A DNA stretch of 30,000 nucleotides from Botryococcus braunii (Eukaryota > Chlorophyta > Trebouxiophyceae): assembly GCA_002005505.1 (NCBI GenBank), contig MVGU01000106.1, positions 695,001 to 725,000 of the forward strand. Direction: 5' to 3'. The notes beneath the pieces are model-generated. The model saw only the letters and a program-made list of their open reading frames with translations, made no database searches and was not told the DNA's origin. This document shows, one piece after another, positions 13,227-23,900 of this stretch; position 1 is the stretch's first letter; every line of letters starts with the position of its first letter. The position numbers were made by a program, and so were the translations under genes.

Positions 13227-13602
13227 GCCCTTCCAGCTGAGCCAAGTAAAAGCAGGAGTGAAGGTCGTCTACGGATGGGTCAGACGTAAGCGTCAACAAA
13301 GGAGCTCGAGCATGGCGCAGCGGCGCAAGGGAACTCGAGTGTACCAGGACCATTATCTTACTCACAGTTTACCTTTCTGGGAAATTCATAATTGAAGTTT
13401 TAGCTGTGCTTTATCATTCATAGACGTTGTCTAGAAGCACTGAGTGAGTCGGGCCGGACTCCGGCGCAAACTTCTGAGGGGAACATATCTGCTACTACTG
13501 TGCAAGACTGGCTGGTAAATTTCCATGACATGGAGGGAATTGTAGGGTATTGCTGCATTCCAGAAGTTTATGAGTAAGTTTGGCTGGTGAAGTGACAATA
13601 GT

Positions 13603-16600
13603 ATGACAAAAAGGGGCAAAGAAAAGGAAAGTAGCAGTGAAACAGCAATGTCTCAACCTGGAGAAGTCAGTGGGGCCACTCCAGGGCAGTCTATGACCGG
13701 GACACAATCAGCCACTGCAGAACCAAAGGTGGAGATTGACAAGGCAGCCTACATCCCCAATACCTCTAATCCAAAGATGACTGTCATGCTTGATGATGGA
13801 GGGCGCAATTTTGAATTTTGGTATGAAAATTTGGAGGCGTGCGCAAACACCAAGGGGGTCAGAGCGGCTTTGGAGAGGCCAATGCCAGGGTCGGTGGAGA
13901 ACTCAGCCATCAAGCAGTGGCTGATCCAGTCAGTTCCAGTCATCTGGCATTCTCAGATCTCATGCCACAAAGCAGCGTTCGACTTCATCGCGTGGGTGAA
14001 GAACAGTCACACTGGAGGGAGCAACCAAGACATCAACCTTGAGTGGTACAAGGAAATGGAGCAGGGCATCAAGACAGGGGAGACACTCAAGGTCTACCTC
14101 TACAGAATGATGGATCTGGCTACAAGTCTCAGAAACAACGCGTTCATCCTCTTGGACCACAATGTTGGGGAGCTGATGGTGAAGGGCCTCCCTCCTGTGC
14201 TGAGGCTCGAGTCCCTGGAGGTTATGGCAACCGACAAGCCGCCATTGGAGCTGATTCAAAGAATCCTGCGCGCCGCAGCCAGCCGTGGGTACAAGGACCC
14301 ACCTGCAGAGGGAACACCTCAGGCCATGGCAGCTGCAGCAGTGGCTGGTCCCTCTGGGGGGGTAGCTGGAGCGTCATCAAGCGCTGGAGCTGCACCAGGA
14401 GTGGGAGCAGTACCGGGAGTTGGAGCAGCACTACCAGCAAACGAACAGCCTCCCGCTGGCCCCTCTGCAACTACTTTTGGTGGCAGGGGGCGTGGACCTG
14501 GCAGGGCAAGAAGGCCCAGAGAGGAGCTTACATGCCACTTCTGCAAGGCAAAGGGCCACTTCATGACTGACTGCGGACCGCTCAGGCAGCTGCAGGCTCT
14601 GCATCAAAACATGCAAGCGGCAAGCGTTGGGCCTGCAGCTTACTGGGGCCAGGGAGGCCCACAGTCGTCTCCTCAAGCCTGGTGGGACCATGGATCTGGC
14701 CGGGGTGGCCCGCCTTCATCCGCTTCCAGCCCTGGACCTCCTTCAGCATATAACTATCCAACAAGTCAACACACGTTTCCGGGGTGGCATTTACCACCTC
14801 CACCCCCTCCTTCTGGTGAGGCGATGTTTATCTCTCTCAATGTGCTTGCCCCAACTTCGCATGGAGCTAGCAGCACATCTTGGTTAATAGATAGTGGTGC
14901 CTCTGTGCATATAGTCAATGATCTCTCATTGCTCCATAATCCAGTTATGCATAGACAGCCTCTTCCTCTGCACTTGGCAACCTCAGACGCCAAGGGAGGA
15001 ATCATTGCATCTGGGTCTGTATGCCTTGTGAATGCAAGGCACGAAGTATTCTGGCTGCACAATGTGCAGTGTGTTCCTTCTGCGCATACCAACCTCATTT
15101 CAGTCACTGGTGCAATTCAGGATGGAGCATCTTTCCTGACTGACACTGCAGGTGGTTACACAGCCATGAAGGGACCTGAAGGGTGGTGTGGAGATATCAC
15201 CCGCGCACGAGGTCTGTTTTTTTTGGAGTTTGTTAGTCCTGTCAGAGGGCAGCAAGTTGGCTGCAGACATATTGATCACATGGCTGAGGCGTCTCATCTT
15301 AGGAAAGGACACGTGTGTAGCGAGAGATCTCTGTGGCATGCTAGGTTAGGTCATCCTGGTGCCAGCAGCATGCAGAGGTTCTCCAAGGAAGATCTGGTTA
15401 CAGGAATCAATATCTCCCTTGCTCCCTGCTCTGAGTGCCCCAAGCACTGTGAATCGTGTATACAAGGGAAACACTCCAGACCTCCTTTCCCTGTATCTTC
15501 CAGGCCTGCACATCACCCACTCGATAGAGTCCATGTGGATACTGTGGGTCCCATATCACCTCCTGCCATCACAGGTGAACGATATTGGGTCACTGTAGTG
15601 GATGAAAGTTCACACCAAGTTGCCTCCCTGCCTGTGAAGTCAAAGGATTGCATCCCAAAGGCTGTGATAGACCTGCTCCGTTTTTGGCAGACCCAACGAG
15701 GCACGGTTGTGAAGTGTGTGAGGACTGACAGGGGTTCAGAGTTCCTGAACCAGCAATTCAAAGAGTTTTGTGCTCAGCAGGGCACTAAGATGGAGTCCTC
15801 AGCGCCCTACACGCCTCAGCAGAATGGGGTGGCGGAGAGGATGAATAGGACCCTGAAGGAGCGAACAAGGACTCTGTTGGTCCATGCTGCAGCAGACCCC
15901 TCCCTTTGGAAGGAGGCGCTTGAGACAGCTACCCTCCTCTACAATGTGGGTCCTACTTCAGGCAGGTCCCTGACCCCCATGGAATTATTCTTTGGTGTCA
16001 AACCTGATGTGTCTGTGCTGCGCACGTTTGGCTGTGTAGCCCATGTGCACATTCCCAGTGGCCAAAGGTCTGTTTTTGGGCCCAAGACCATCCCTGGGAT
16101 GTTTACTGGTTATTGTCCCCAGTCTAAAGCGTATCGTGTGTACGTGGGGAATGGAGTGTGGAAGGAGAGTAGGGACGTCAGCTTTATCGAGCACTTGAGG
16201 GGGGCTGAGAGAGTGGGTCTATCAAAGGTCCAGCCTGGGTCTGTCTATGATTCTAGGATATCACCCCCCCTTGGCAGTGAGAATCTGGCAACGCCTCAAG
16301 CAATTCCCTCTGCTGCTCCACCCACGTTCTGGGATGAGGAGGATGACCATGGAGTGGAGACGCTTTCCACTGGGGCTCCTGGGACCTCTGGACTTTGTGC
16401 TGGGGATCAGTCTGGAGACGGGACCACAGCAGCACATGACCAAGGAAACCCCACCAGCCTGGATTCTACTGTTGGGACCCCAGAACCATCTCAGCACTCG
16501 TGGTCGGTGCTTGAGCATATGCAGAATCTGGCCAGGGGGGGTGTAGAAACTCAATCCCAGGTAGAAAAAATGCAGAAGGTACAAGAGGGGTTGCGAATGC

Positions 16601-18816
16601 AGGGGAAGTCACAAATTCCCCTTCCTCCAGGGACCACCCTTACAAGGGAGCAGCGTTATGTACAGCGCGTGGCTAGGAGAGAGCATTCTGACATCCCATT
16701 GCATGCCCCTGACCCAGGTCAGGCAATTGTGAGTGAGCCAAACATGGTTGGTCTCCCTGATATGCAGGGGCAGGTTGAGACAGTCGAGGCTATGTTCGGT
16801 GCAGATGTAAGAGATGAGAGCAGTGGGTTCGACATGCCAGCAGTAGGGGAAGCTGGTGCCCAATCCCAGTCACTGGCTAGTCATGCTTATGGTGTGCAGG
16901 CTGACATTGTAGGCGCAGCTCAGGCAAGTCTGGGTAGTGTGCCCAAGTGTGAGTCCAGGAGAGAGAGAGAGCTGCTGCTCCCCTCTGCATTGCGGAAGGT
17001 GCGAGAATGTAAGGGTGCTGCACATGAGTCCAGTAGTCAAGGAGAGAGAGAGAGACTTGAGAAGGAATCAGATAATCCCGGCAGTACTGCCCAGTCCCAG
17101 CATAAGGTACATAATGTACCTTATTCTGGCAACCAGGGAGAGAGAGAGAGAGAAGGGAACAGCATCAGTAAGGCTGACAGCCCTGCTGCACCACAGCATA
17201 AGGTACAGAGTGTACCTTCTGTCACGTTGGGAAAAGTTCACGTGCCCTCAAACTTGAGGGAAGCCCAGCGCTCACCTCAGTGGGAGTTTTGGCAGCAGGC
17301 AATGCAAGAGGAGATGGAGTCTTTAGACACCCATGAGGTTATGCAGTATGTGGAAAGACCCCATGGGCAGAAAGTTATCCCTGTTCATTGGATTTTTTCT
17401 ACAAAAAACGATGCACATGGGAATGTCACTCGGTTTAAAGCAAGATTGGTTGCCCAGGGTTGCAGACAGATTCCTGGTATAGATGTTGGTGAGGTTTTTG
17501 CACCTACCAGCAGCTATGGTGCTAGGAGAGCTGTGCTGGCAGTGGCTGCCACACAAAATCTTGAGATCCACCAAGTGGATATCAAGACAGCTTTTCTCAA
17601 TGGGGAGTTGGAGGAAGAGGTCTATGTGACCCAACCACCAGGATTTGAGAATGGCAACACGAGAGTTGTGTGCAAGCTCAGGAAGGCACTCTACGGTCTT
17701 AAGCAAGCCCCACGGGCTTGGCACAAGACCTTGAGCGACAAGTTGAGCGTGATGGGGTATAGTGTGTGCAAGAGCGACGCTGGGGTATACATCAGGAGGG
17801 CCCCTGATGGTAATCTGTCGTTTATTCTTGTTTATGTCGATGATCTTCTCATAGTTGCCAGAGTGGTTGCAGAGATTGAGTGGGGGAAAGAGTTATTGAA
17901 GAAGGACTTCACCATCCATGATTTGGGAGAGGTGAATGATTTCCTGGGGTGTCAGGTCCTACGCAATAGAGTTCAGGGCACTATTTCCATGAGTTGCACT
18001 CCCAAGATTGATGCTCTTGTGGAGAAGTTTGGCGTTGCTGATGATGGACGTGGGGTTGATACCCCCATGTCCAAGGACTTCGTGGCTAGCAGCAGACCCG
18101 AGTCCTCAGATGGTATGTCACATGGGGCTGGTACCCCTCTGCCACCTGGTCATCGATACTGCGAGTTAATTGGATCGTTACTGTACATAGCCAATACGAC
18201 CCGGCCTGACATTTCTCAGGCTGTTGGAGTGTTGTCAAGGTATAGAATGACACCCACTACCTCACACTGGAATGAGGCCATTCGAGTGCTGAAGTACTTG
18301 AGAGATACCAGAGAGTTAGCTCTTACTCTGGGTGGAAAGGGCCCTGAGCTAGAAGGCTATGTTGATGCCGACTATGCTGGGGACCTGGACCACAGGTATT
18401 CCACCACTGGCTATGTTCTATCAGTCTATGGTAGTGCCGTGGTTTGGGGAAGCAAGAAGCAGAGCTCAGTTGCTACCTCAACTGTGCAAGCTGAGTTTAT
18501 GGCAGCTGGCCATATTGTGAAGGAAGCCAACTGGCTAAGGGGCTTCTTGGAAGAGATAGGGGCTGCACCTTGGAGGGTCAAAATTTTCTGTGACAACCAA
18601 GGATGCATTTCTAATTTACGGAACCCCCTGTATTCCAAATTCACAAAGCACGTTGCAGTAAGCTTCCACTACGCTAGGGAAGCTATGGCACTTGGGCAGG
18701 TAGATATCCTCTATGTGGAATCTGCACGCAATGTGGCTGACATTATGACCAAGCCACTTGCCAAGCCCGTGTTTGTTGGTCATCGTGATTCACTAGGTTT
18801 GAGAAGATACACTTAA
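13603..18816 (+). CDS. Copia gag-pol polyprotein, intact, 1,737 aa
   Basis: The ATG at 13603 follows a 390-nt leader and the frame is uninterrupted to TAA at 18814. Gag fills about residues 50-230. A proline/glycine/alanine-rich linker leads to a CCHC zinc knuckle at 311-324 (CHFCKAKGHFMTDC). The aspartic protease has DSGA with Asp430. The integrase zinc region begins at His579 and is followed by a CxxC pair. The integrase core has Asp646, Asp709 and Glu745 (DD35E spacing). A low-complexity linker of about 350 residues follows. The reverse transcriptase has YVDD at 1411-1414. RNase H has Asp1588, Glu1631 and Asp1664. The protein makes the capsid, matures itself, copies the RNA and integrates the DNA. 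Gag and Pol share one frame with no frameshift, as in many Copia elements, so the Gag:Pol ratio must be set another way. All catalytic residues are present. No envelope-like frame follows. Confidence 0.97.
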   Translation: MTKRGKEKESSSETAMSQPGEVSGATPGQSMTGTQSATAEPKVEIDKAAYIPNTSNPKMTVMLDDGGRNFEFWYENLEACANTKGVRAALERPMPGSVENSAIKQWLIQSVPVIWHSQISCHKAAFDFIAWVKNSHTGGSNQDINLEWYKEMEQGIKTGETLKVYLYRMMDLATSLRNNAFILLDHNVGELMVKGLPPVLRLESLEVMATDKPPLELIQRILRAAASRGYKDPPAEGTPQAMAAAAVAGPSGGVAGASSSAGAAPGVGAVPGVGAALPANEQPPAGPSATTFGGRGRGPGRARRPREELTCHFCKAKGHFMTDCGPLRQLQALHQNMQAASVGPAAYWGQGGPQSSPQAWWDHGSGRGGPPSSASSPGPPSAYNYPTSQHTFPGWHLPPPPPPSGEAMFISLNVLAPTSHGASSTSWLIDSGASVHIVNDLSLLHNPVMHRQPLPLHLATSDAKGGIIASGSVCLVNARHEVFWLHNVQCVPSAHTNLISVTGAIQDGASFLTDTAGGYTAMKGPEGWCGDITRARGLFFLEFVSPVRGQQVGCRHIDHMAEASHLRKGHVCSERSLWHARLGHPGASSMQRFSKEDLVTGINISLAPCSECPKHCESCIQGKHSRPPFPVSSRPAHHPLDRVHVDTVGPISPPAITGERYWVTVVDESSHQVASLPVKSKDCIPKAVIDLLRFWQTQRGTVVKCVRTDRGSEFLNQQFKEFCAQQGTKMESSAPYTPQQNGVAERMNRTLKERTRTLLVHAAADPSLWKEALETATLLYNVGPTSGRSLTPMELFFGVKPDVSVLRTFGCVAHVHIPSGQRSVFGPKTIPGMFTGYCPQSKAYRVYVGNGVWKESRDVSFIEHLRGAERVGLSKVQPGSVYDSRISPPLGSENLATPQAIPSAAPPTFWDEEDDHGVETLSTGAPGTSGLCAGDQSGDGTTAAHDQGNPTSLDSTVGTPEPSQHSWSVLEHMQNLARGGVETQSQVEKMQKVQEGLRMQGKSQIPLPPGTTLTREQRYVQRVARREHSDIPLHAPDPGQAIVSEPNMVGLPDMQGQVETVEAMFGADVRDESSGFDMPAVGEAGAQSQSLASHAYGVQADIVGAAQASLGSVPKCESRRERELLLPSALRKVRECKGAAHESSSQGERERLEKESDNPGSTAQSQHKVHNVPYSGNQGEREREGNSISKADSPAAPQHKVQSVPSVTLGKVHVPSNLREAQRSPQWEFWQQAMQEEMESLDTHEVMQYVERPHGQKVIPVHWIFSTKNDAHGNVTRFKARLVAQGCRQIPGIDVGEVFAPTSSYGARRAVLAVAATQNLEIHQVDIKTAFLNGELEEEVYVTQPPGFENGNTRVVCKLRKALYGLKQAPRAWHKTLSDKLSVMGYSVCKSDAGVYIRRAPDGNLSFILVYVDDLLIVARVVAEIEWGKELLKKDFTIHDLGEVNDFLGCQVLRNRVQGTISMSCTPKIDALVEKFGVADDGRGVDTPMSKDFVASSRPESSDGMSHGAGTPLPPGHRYCELIGSLLYIANTTRPDISQAVGVLSRYRMTPTTSHWNEAIRVLKYLRDTRELALTLGGKGPELEGYVDADYAGDLDHRYSTTGYVLSVYGSAVVWGSKKQSSVATSTVQAEFMAAGHIVKEANWLRGFLEEIGAAPWRVKIFCDNQGCISNLRNPLYSKFTKHVAVSFHYAREAMALGQVDILYVESARNVADIMTKPLAKPVFVGHRDSLGLRRYT
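16945..17218 (+). repeat. Repeated GA tracts and AAGGTAC palindromes inside the Copia ORF
   Basis: Between integrase and reverse transcriptase, three GAGAGAGAGA tracts (near 16959, 17041 and 17138) alternate with two palindromic boxes. The first, 17102-17124, is an 11-bp perfect inverted repeat around one base (arm ATAAGGTACAT). The second, 17200-17218, has 8-bp arms AAGGTACA and TGTACCTT around three bases. They encode QHKV..VP peptides and RERER stretches. The box core CATAAGGTAC also occurs twice in the LTR U3. Confidence 0.85.
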
Positions 18817-18824
18817 AGCATGCA

Positions 18825-18836
18825 GGCAAGGGGAAG
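18825..18836 (+). other. Polypurine tract
   Basis: GGCAAGGGGAAG lies directly before the 3' LTR, nine bases after the gag-pol stop. This is the usual site where RNase H leaves a primer for plus-strand DNA synthesis. One C interrupts the purines. Confidence 0.85.
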
Positions 18837-19530
18837 TGTTGAGTTCTGAACATTATTATTGAATGCCTTGTGCTTTAAGTGATCTTCATGTGTGCACTAT
18901 TAGGATATGGGTCCATTGAGAACATAAGGTACCTTGAGACACGGCAGATTCTGGACGTTTTCGAACATAAGGTACAATCCTATCTAGATCACACGTTTGT
19001 CGGATGAACTCTTAAGGCTGCCCCACCGGAGTGAATACCAACTGGTTGTGAAAGATGCTGGGCATCACCAGATGCTAGTCTTGTCCGACAGTTGTGTGTG
19101 GCACTCAGCAGACAGTCGTACGGACTGTAGCTGGAGTAACTTCGTCTATTGACGACCTGTCTGCTTTGTACAGGTACGGTGCGGCAGTGTGTGTTGTATC
19201 ATTGTTGCTATTGTGAGAGTGAACAAGCTTAGTGTACCCTGTAGTCACTCAAACAGATAAGGGACAGTGACTTCAGGGAGTATAGGCATGTACTTGAACG
19301 TAGCCGTCTAGAGCCTTATCTAGTGATTGCTTGATCGGTGCTTGTGTACAAGATAATGATGTAACGGAACTGGTTGTGAAAGATGCTGGGCATCACCAGA
19401 TGCTAGTCTTGTCCGACAGTTGTGTGTGGCACTCAGCAGACAGTCGTACGGACTGTAGCTGGAGTAACTTCGTCTATTGACGACCTGTCTGCTTTGTACA
19501 GGGAAAGCCGATTGCCCATAACCTTTCACA
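18837..19530 (+). repeat. Copia 3' LTR
   Basis: 694 bp, the same length as the 5' LTR and identical to it on inspection. It includes both 135-bp internal repeats (19040-19174 and 19368-19502). It ends CACA, followed by the right target-site copy GGGCT. Confidence 0.97.
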
Positions 19531-20569
19531 GGGCTCCCCCAGTGGTTCTCTTGGAACGGAACGGTGTTATTTTATCCTCGGTTGGGGGTGTGGGGGGCAC
19601 CTTTGGCCTGCTGAATGGTAATATGTGGGCCACGTGGAGCTCCCTTATGCGTAAGTATGGTAACCTGCAGTGCGCGGCCTCTATAGGTCTTCTTCTTAAG
19701 TTGATTCTCATGTGTGTTGTGCCCACGGCGTCATATGCATGTGAGATTTGGGGATGGCGTTCTTTTCGTTCACCGGCTGCGGCCCCTTCTGTTCAGCTCT
19801 TAGAGTCTAGTTACTTGGTCATGTTGAAGATGTTGTTAGGGGTGCGCCCCTCGGTGGCCACCCCGATTTTGTTAGCTGAGTTGGGGCTTCAACCCCTCGC
19901 TCATCACTGGCTGAAGCGTATGGCCACCTTTTGGAACTCGTTGGTGTCTTTGCCTCATGATCATCTTTATGCCTTGATTCTTCGCGACTCGTGCTTTTTT
20001 GGCGTCACTACCCGTACTCCCACTTGGGCAGGGTATTTCATGAAGGCCCTTATTAAGGTTGGCTATCCTTATCAGATAGATTGTCAAGCCCCTCATCCGA
20101 TTGATATGCCGTCCCTTCGGACCTCTTGCGTCGGCATGGCCGCCAACCCTGGGAGGGCTTGCATGTCTCTCCTCGTCTCTGCCCGTCTGAGCGGGCTCAG
20201 CTTTGCACATACTCTAGGTGGTTTAATAGACCGTCCCGCGCCACTCTCTCTAGGCTTTTGTGGTTACGTATGAGTGTTTCCAAGTTGAGGGTTTTCCATC
20301 GATTCTGCATGGGGGTTCACAACCTTCCTATTGATGCTGGTCGTCGTCGGGGCATCCCCCGTTCCCACCGGTTCTGTGATCAGTGTCAGGCTGGTTTGGT
20401 GGGTGATGAACACCACCTTGTCTTTTCCTGTTCGGCCCTTCAGCCGATCCGGGACCGTTACCCCCATCTTTTTCGTTCCCCCTTTCGGTCGTTACGTCAG
20501 TTCGTCTGGCAAGATGACCTTCAGTCTGTGGTTAACTTCATTTATGATTGTTTTCAGTTTCGGTCTTAG
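19531..20569 (+). pseudogene. LINE-A, 3' part: reverse-transcriptase C-terminus and zinc finger, frameshifted
   Basis: After the right target-site copy (19531-19535) the frame that was open at 12518 resumes (…GWR-APPVVLLERN). It reads KYGNLQCAASIG, then PTASYACEIWGW, the post-palm region of LINE reverse transcriptases. Somewhere between 20170 and 20215 the reading shifts by one base. The downstream frame (to the stop at 20567) contains CDQC and GDEHHLVFSC, a CX2CX9HX4C zinc finger near the C-terminus of many LINE ORF2 proteins. The reverse-transcriptase core (motifs A to YxDD) is missing between the two halves of this copy. The copy cannot move by itself. The fragment at 2221-3060 is a relative that kept the missing region. 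Confidence 0.82.
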
Positions 20570-20875
20570 GTTTGTGTCTTGCCCTTTGCTGGCCCTTGCC
20601 CACTCTTGGGCTGTGTCCTGGGGCTTTCCTGCCCCTTCCTTTGTGTCCTGGGGCTTTCATGCCCTTCCTTTGTGCTCTTGGCTCCCCACTCGGTACTTTG
20701 GGTTTGTGTTTGGCCTTGATTCTTAGGGTTTGTGTTTGGTTTCTCTCGGTGTCTTGCTGTGTCGGTGTTCGGTTTTCCATCTCATCAGCCCTTTGGGCTG
20801 GGTTGATGTAATTCCTTCCTTCCTTCCTTCCTTCATCATGCCCTCGTGGCTGGACAGATGTAACTTCTTCTTCCA
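20570..20875 (+). repeat. LINE-A 3' UTR with (TTCC)n tail, then a second short LINE-A-type 3' end
   Basis: The 3' UTR repeats a phrase like GTCCTGGGGCTTTC near 20606 and 20646. It ends in a hairpin CAGCCC-TTT-GGGCTG (20786-20800), GGTTGATGTAAT and (TTCC)n to about 20834. Immediately after comes a mini-copy of about 40 bp: ATGCCCTCGTGGCTGG, ACAGATGTAAC and (TTC)n to about 20874. I read the second as the 3' end of another, heavily 5'-truncated copy inserted into the first tail. Confidence 0.7.
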
Positions 20876-20947
20876 TTTACACGAGTGGAGTAAAAAAGAC
20901 CAGCCCAATGTTCAGGGACCCAAACCCCCAATGTGTCAAGCTATGAG

Positions 20948-23900
20948 TCACACCCGGCGAGCGGCCAGCTGGCGACCCACAGCCGCCGCAATGATGAAAC
21001 TGACCCGACGAATGACAAAATATCCCTCCACATCTTCTTGAGCAATGATGGCTTGGTTCAAAAGCCCCTGGAGCCTCTGCAACAAGGCCAGCGCATCAGC
21101 ATGCAACCCTCCCAATGTTTCAAAAGCGAAGGCTTGGAAAGCCACAGGCGGCTGCTGACGCGACAACAAGACAGCATAGCGGGTCTGCTTGTCTTGGGCA
21201 GCGCGCGCGGCGGCCCCACCCGGCACGAAGTGCAGCAAGTTGGCAACTGTGAGTGGGGAAGAGCCAACGATGTCGATATAAAGGTCACGCCCCTCCTCCC
21301 ACGCATGGAGGCGGAGGTCTGCGCGACGGCGCTCCTGGCCAGGGACAGGGGTGGGAAAGGCGGGTTCCCGGGTGACCCGCTGACGAGCTGAGGTAAGGAC
21401 AGCGTCCAGGCCGTTACGAACGGAGTAATGTCGGCCGACAATGGCAACATCCCCCCCTGAGGTGCAGTGGACCGCGTGGTCGCCCCAGACATCCAACTCC
21501 CTCAAGCAGCACGGGCATTGGGAGCCAGGGTGGAAAATGGGGATCAAGAGCTGGTATTGAAGGCGGCAGCGGAACGACTCTGGGGGCATGGTTTGCTGCA
21601 AATGGGGAACTGGGAGAGCCAGCAGCCAATCAGACGCTCCCGGCTGTGTAAGAGATTGGAGCACAGCACGGTCGCGATCCGAGCGAGCAGGGTCATCAAG
21701 AACCTCCTGGTATGCGCGGTGAGACAAGGGTTTGGACAGCCGGGCTTGCACTTTGCTGCGGACAAAATCCGGATCCTCGAAGAGCGCCGCATCGAAATCA
21801 GGAACAAGGGCGCAGTAGTCAGCCTTGGCAGCTAGGGCAGCGGGGACAAGAGGGGCAGTGGATGTCCCCAGAAGGCGGTCCTGGAGGGGGGCTGTCTGCG
21901 TGACGGAGGCGAGATAGGCACAAGGCAGAAGGGAAGTGGCCTTAGTGACCCCTAGACCCCCCTGGGCAATAGGCAAGCCAGCCAAGGTTTGCTGCAAAGG
22001 GCCAAAACCACCACCACCAGCTGTGACAATGGATTGGAGGACCTGGGTTTGGAGCATATCAAAGGTCACCAAAGCTTGCGCAGCTGCAGCTGGCGGCATG
22101 GTCCGGGCTGTGAAAACCACCTTGCAGGTCCCAAGGCAACTGCGAAGCAAGAGAAGCTCGGCTTGGGGGTGGCGGAGAATCGGCAAACGCTGGAGCGAGG
22201 CTGCCACGGCATCAACGTGCGCCTGGGCTACGGAAGCCGCGTACTCGACTGACACGGTGACCGCTGCCCCCAACACTATCAAACCAGCACGAGTTTCATT
22301 GACGAAGCCCAGAGGGAACCCATCCAAATGCTGAGGGTTCGGGCGCGGCGACCACACACAGCACTTGTGAGGGTTGAGGCTCAAGCCATATGCGGGGGCC
22401 CGGTCAACAACCAACTGGACTGCCTGCTGCGCTGCGGGCACGGGACCAACAAACGTGCCGTCATCCAGATACCACCCTTGGTGTACGTCGGGACACTCCC
22501 GATGAAGGTCAAGGAGGAGTGGCTGGACAGTGAGCGCAAAAAGCAGCGGAGAGAGGGGGTCCCCTTGCTGGACCCCTGTTGTGGAGTCCACGACATGGGG
22601 CCCAACATACTGATGGGCCGCGCAGCCGTACGTCGTCGCCACATACTGCCAGATGCTGGGGCAATGGAGGGCGACTTCCCCAAGCATGCGGTTGCGGTCG
22701 ACCGTATTGAAAGCATTTTGGAAGTCCAAGCTGACAACGACGAGGTCGGGGGAATCTTGCTGGTGTGCCACCAAGCGGTTGAGGGCATGGACGAGGCCTT
22801 CTGCACCCCCTCGGACTCCAACCCCAACTTGGTGTGGCTGCAAATACTCACTGACAGCGGGCAAGACGGCTGCAACAGCTATCTTGGAAACCAGACGGCG
22901 CAGGGTGAGCCCCACTGCAATGGGCCGGATACCCCCATTGGGCTTCAAGAGAGGGGTGATGGGAGCGCTGGCCCAATAAGATCGCAAGGGAGGGGGAACA
23001 TCCCCAGCTAAGGCCCGATTGACCACGCCAAGGAGGCTGTCCAATAAGAGGTCTGAGCCACCTACAGAGAAGGCATGTTTTATATGTAATGGGGTCAAGC
23101 CGTCCCGCCCGCCAGCGGTACCAGGTGGGAAGGTTTTGAGGGCAGCCAAGACTTCCTCCACTTGGGCACGGTAAGGGGCCTGCGCAGGCGGGGCGCCAAC
23201 GGGAAGCGGTCGGATAGGATGAAGCGCTGCCAGTGCAGCACATGTGTCAGGCGTGGCTGGGGCGATGGTGGCAGGCTCCAACATCCGAACAGCCGCTGAT
23301 AAATGGCCATCTGCAACCTTGCGCAAGACGCGAGCGGCAAGCGCCGCATCGTCTAATGGGCGGGGTGGGGCAGTGGCTGCAGGCGCGGTGGCCAAGAGTT
23401 CATCAATTAGGCCATCAATATCCCCATCCAACCATGCGCGGGCCCGACGGCGGACGTGCTGCGCAACTCCCTCACCCCGAGGCCTGCGACGAGCTGACAG
23501 GACGCACATCGGAAGGATCAACAGCTCAACCCAGGCAGCCTCGGAGCCCGAGTCCGCAACAGCCTTGAGAGCGGACCGCAATGCTGCAGCCCAAGGTATC
23601 CATGCTGACCTAGGGACCCTGCGGTACGAATGGTGACCAAGGGTGAAAACGTGATGGACAAGGGCAGGGGTCAGGGGATGGCGGCGGACACGGGCCGGGG
23701 GAGCAGAGGGCGGAGGATCAGCAACGGCGGCGGATGCACGCGGTCGTCCTCGGGGTTGCGAATGGAGGCGGCCCTGGGGCTCTGAAGTATCCTGCGGCGG
23801 CGGTGCAGGGCGGGGAAGGCCAGGAAGAAGGTTAACATCAGGGGGAACCAGGCCATCCTCCAGATTCCACAAGCGCTGGCAGGTGTCTGGGTTGGTTGCG

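Larger units (their letters stand above)
12519..19530 (+). mobile_element. Complete Ty1/Copia LTR retrotransposon, 7,012 bp
   Basis: The element has two LTRs of 694 bp each that begin TGTT and end CACA (the standard TG...CA ends), a 5-bp target duplication, a primer-binding site directly after the 5' LTR, one uninterrupted gag-pol ORF, and a purine-rich tract directly before the 3' LTR. By eye the two LTRs are identical over their full length. Since LTRs are copied from one template at insertion, this points to a very recent integration. It lies inside a defective LINE-A copy in the same orientation. Domain order GAG-PR-IN-RT-RNase H places it in Ty1/Copia (Pseudoviridae), not Gypsy, where integrase comes last. 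It looks autonomous. Confidence 0.97.
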
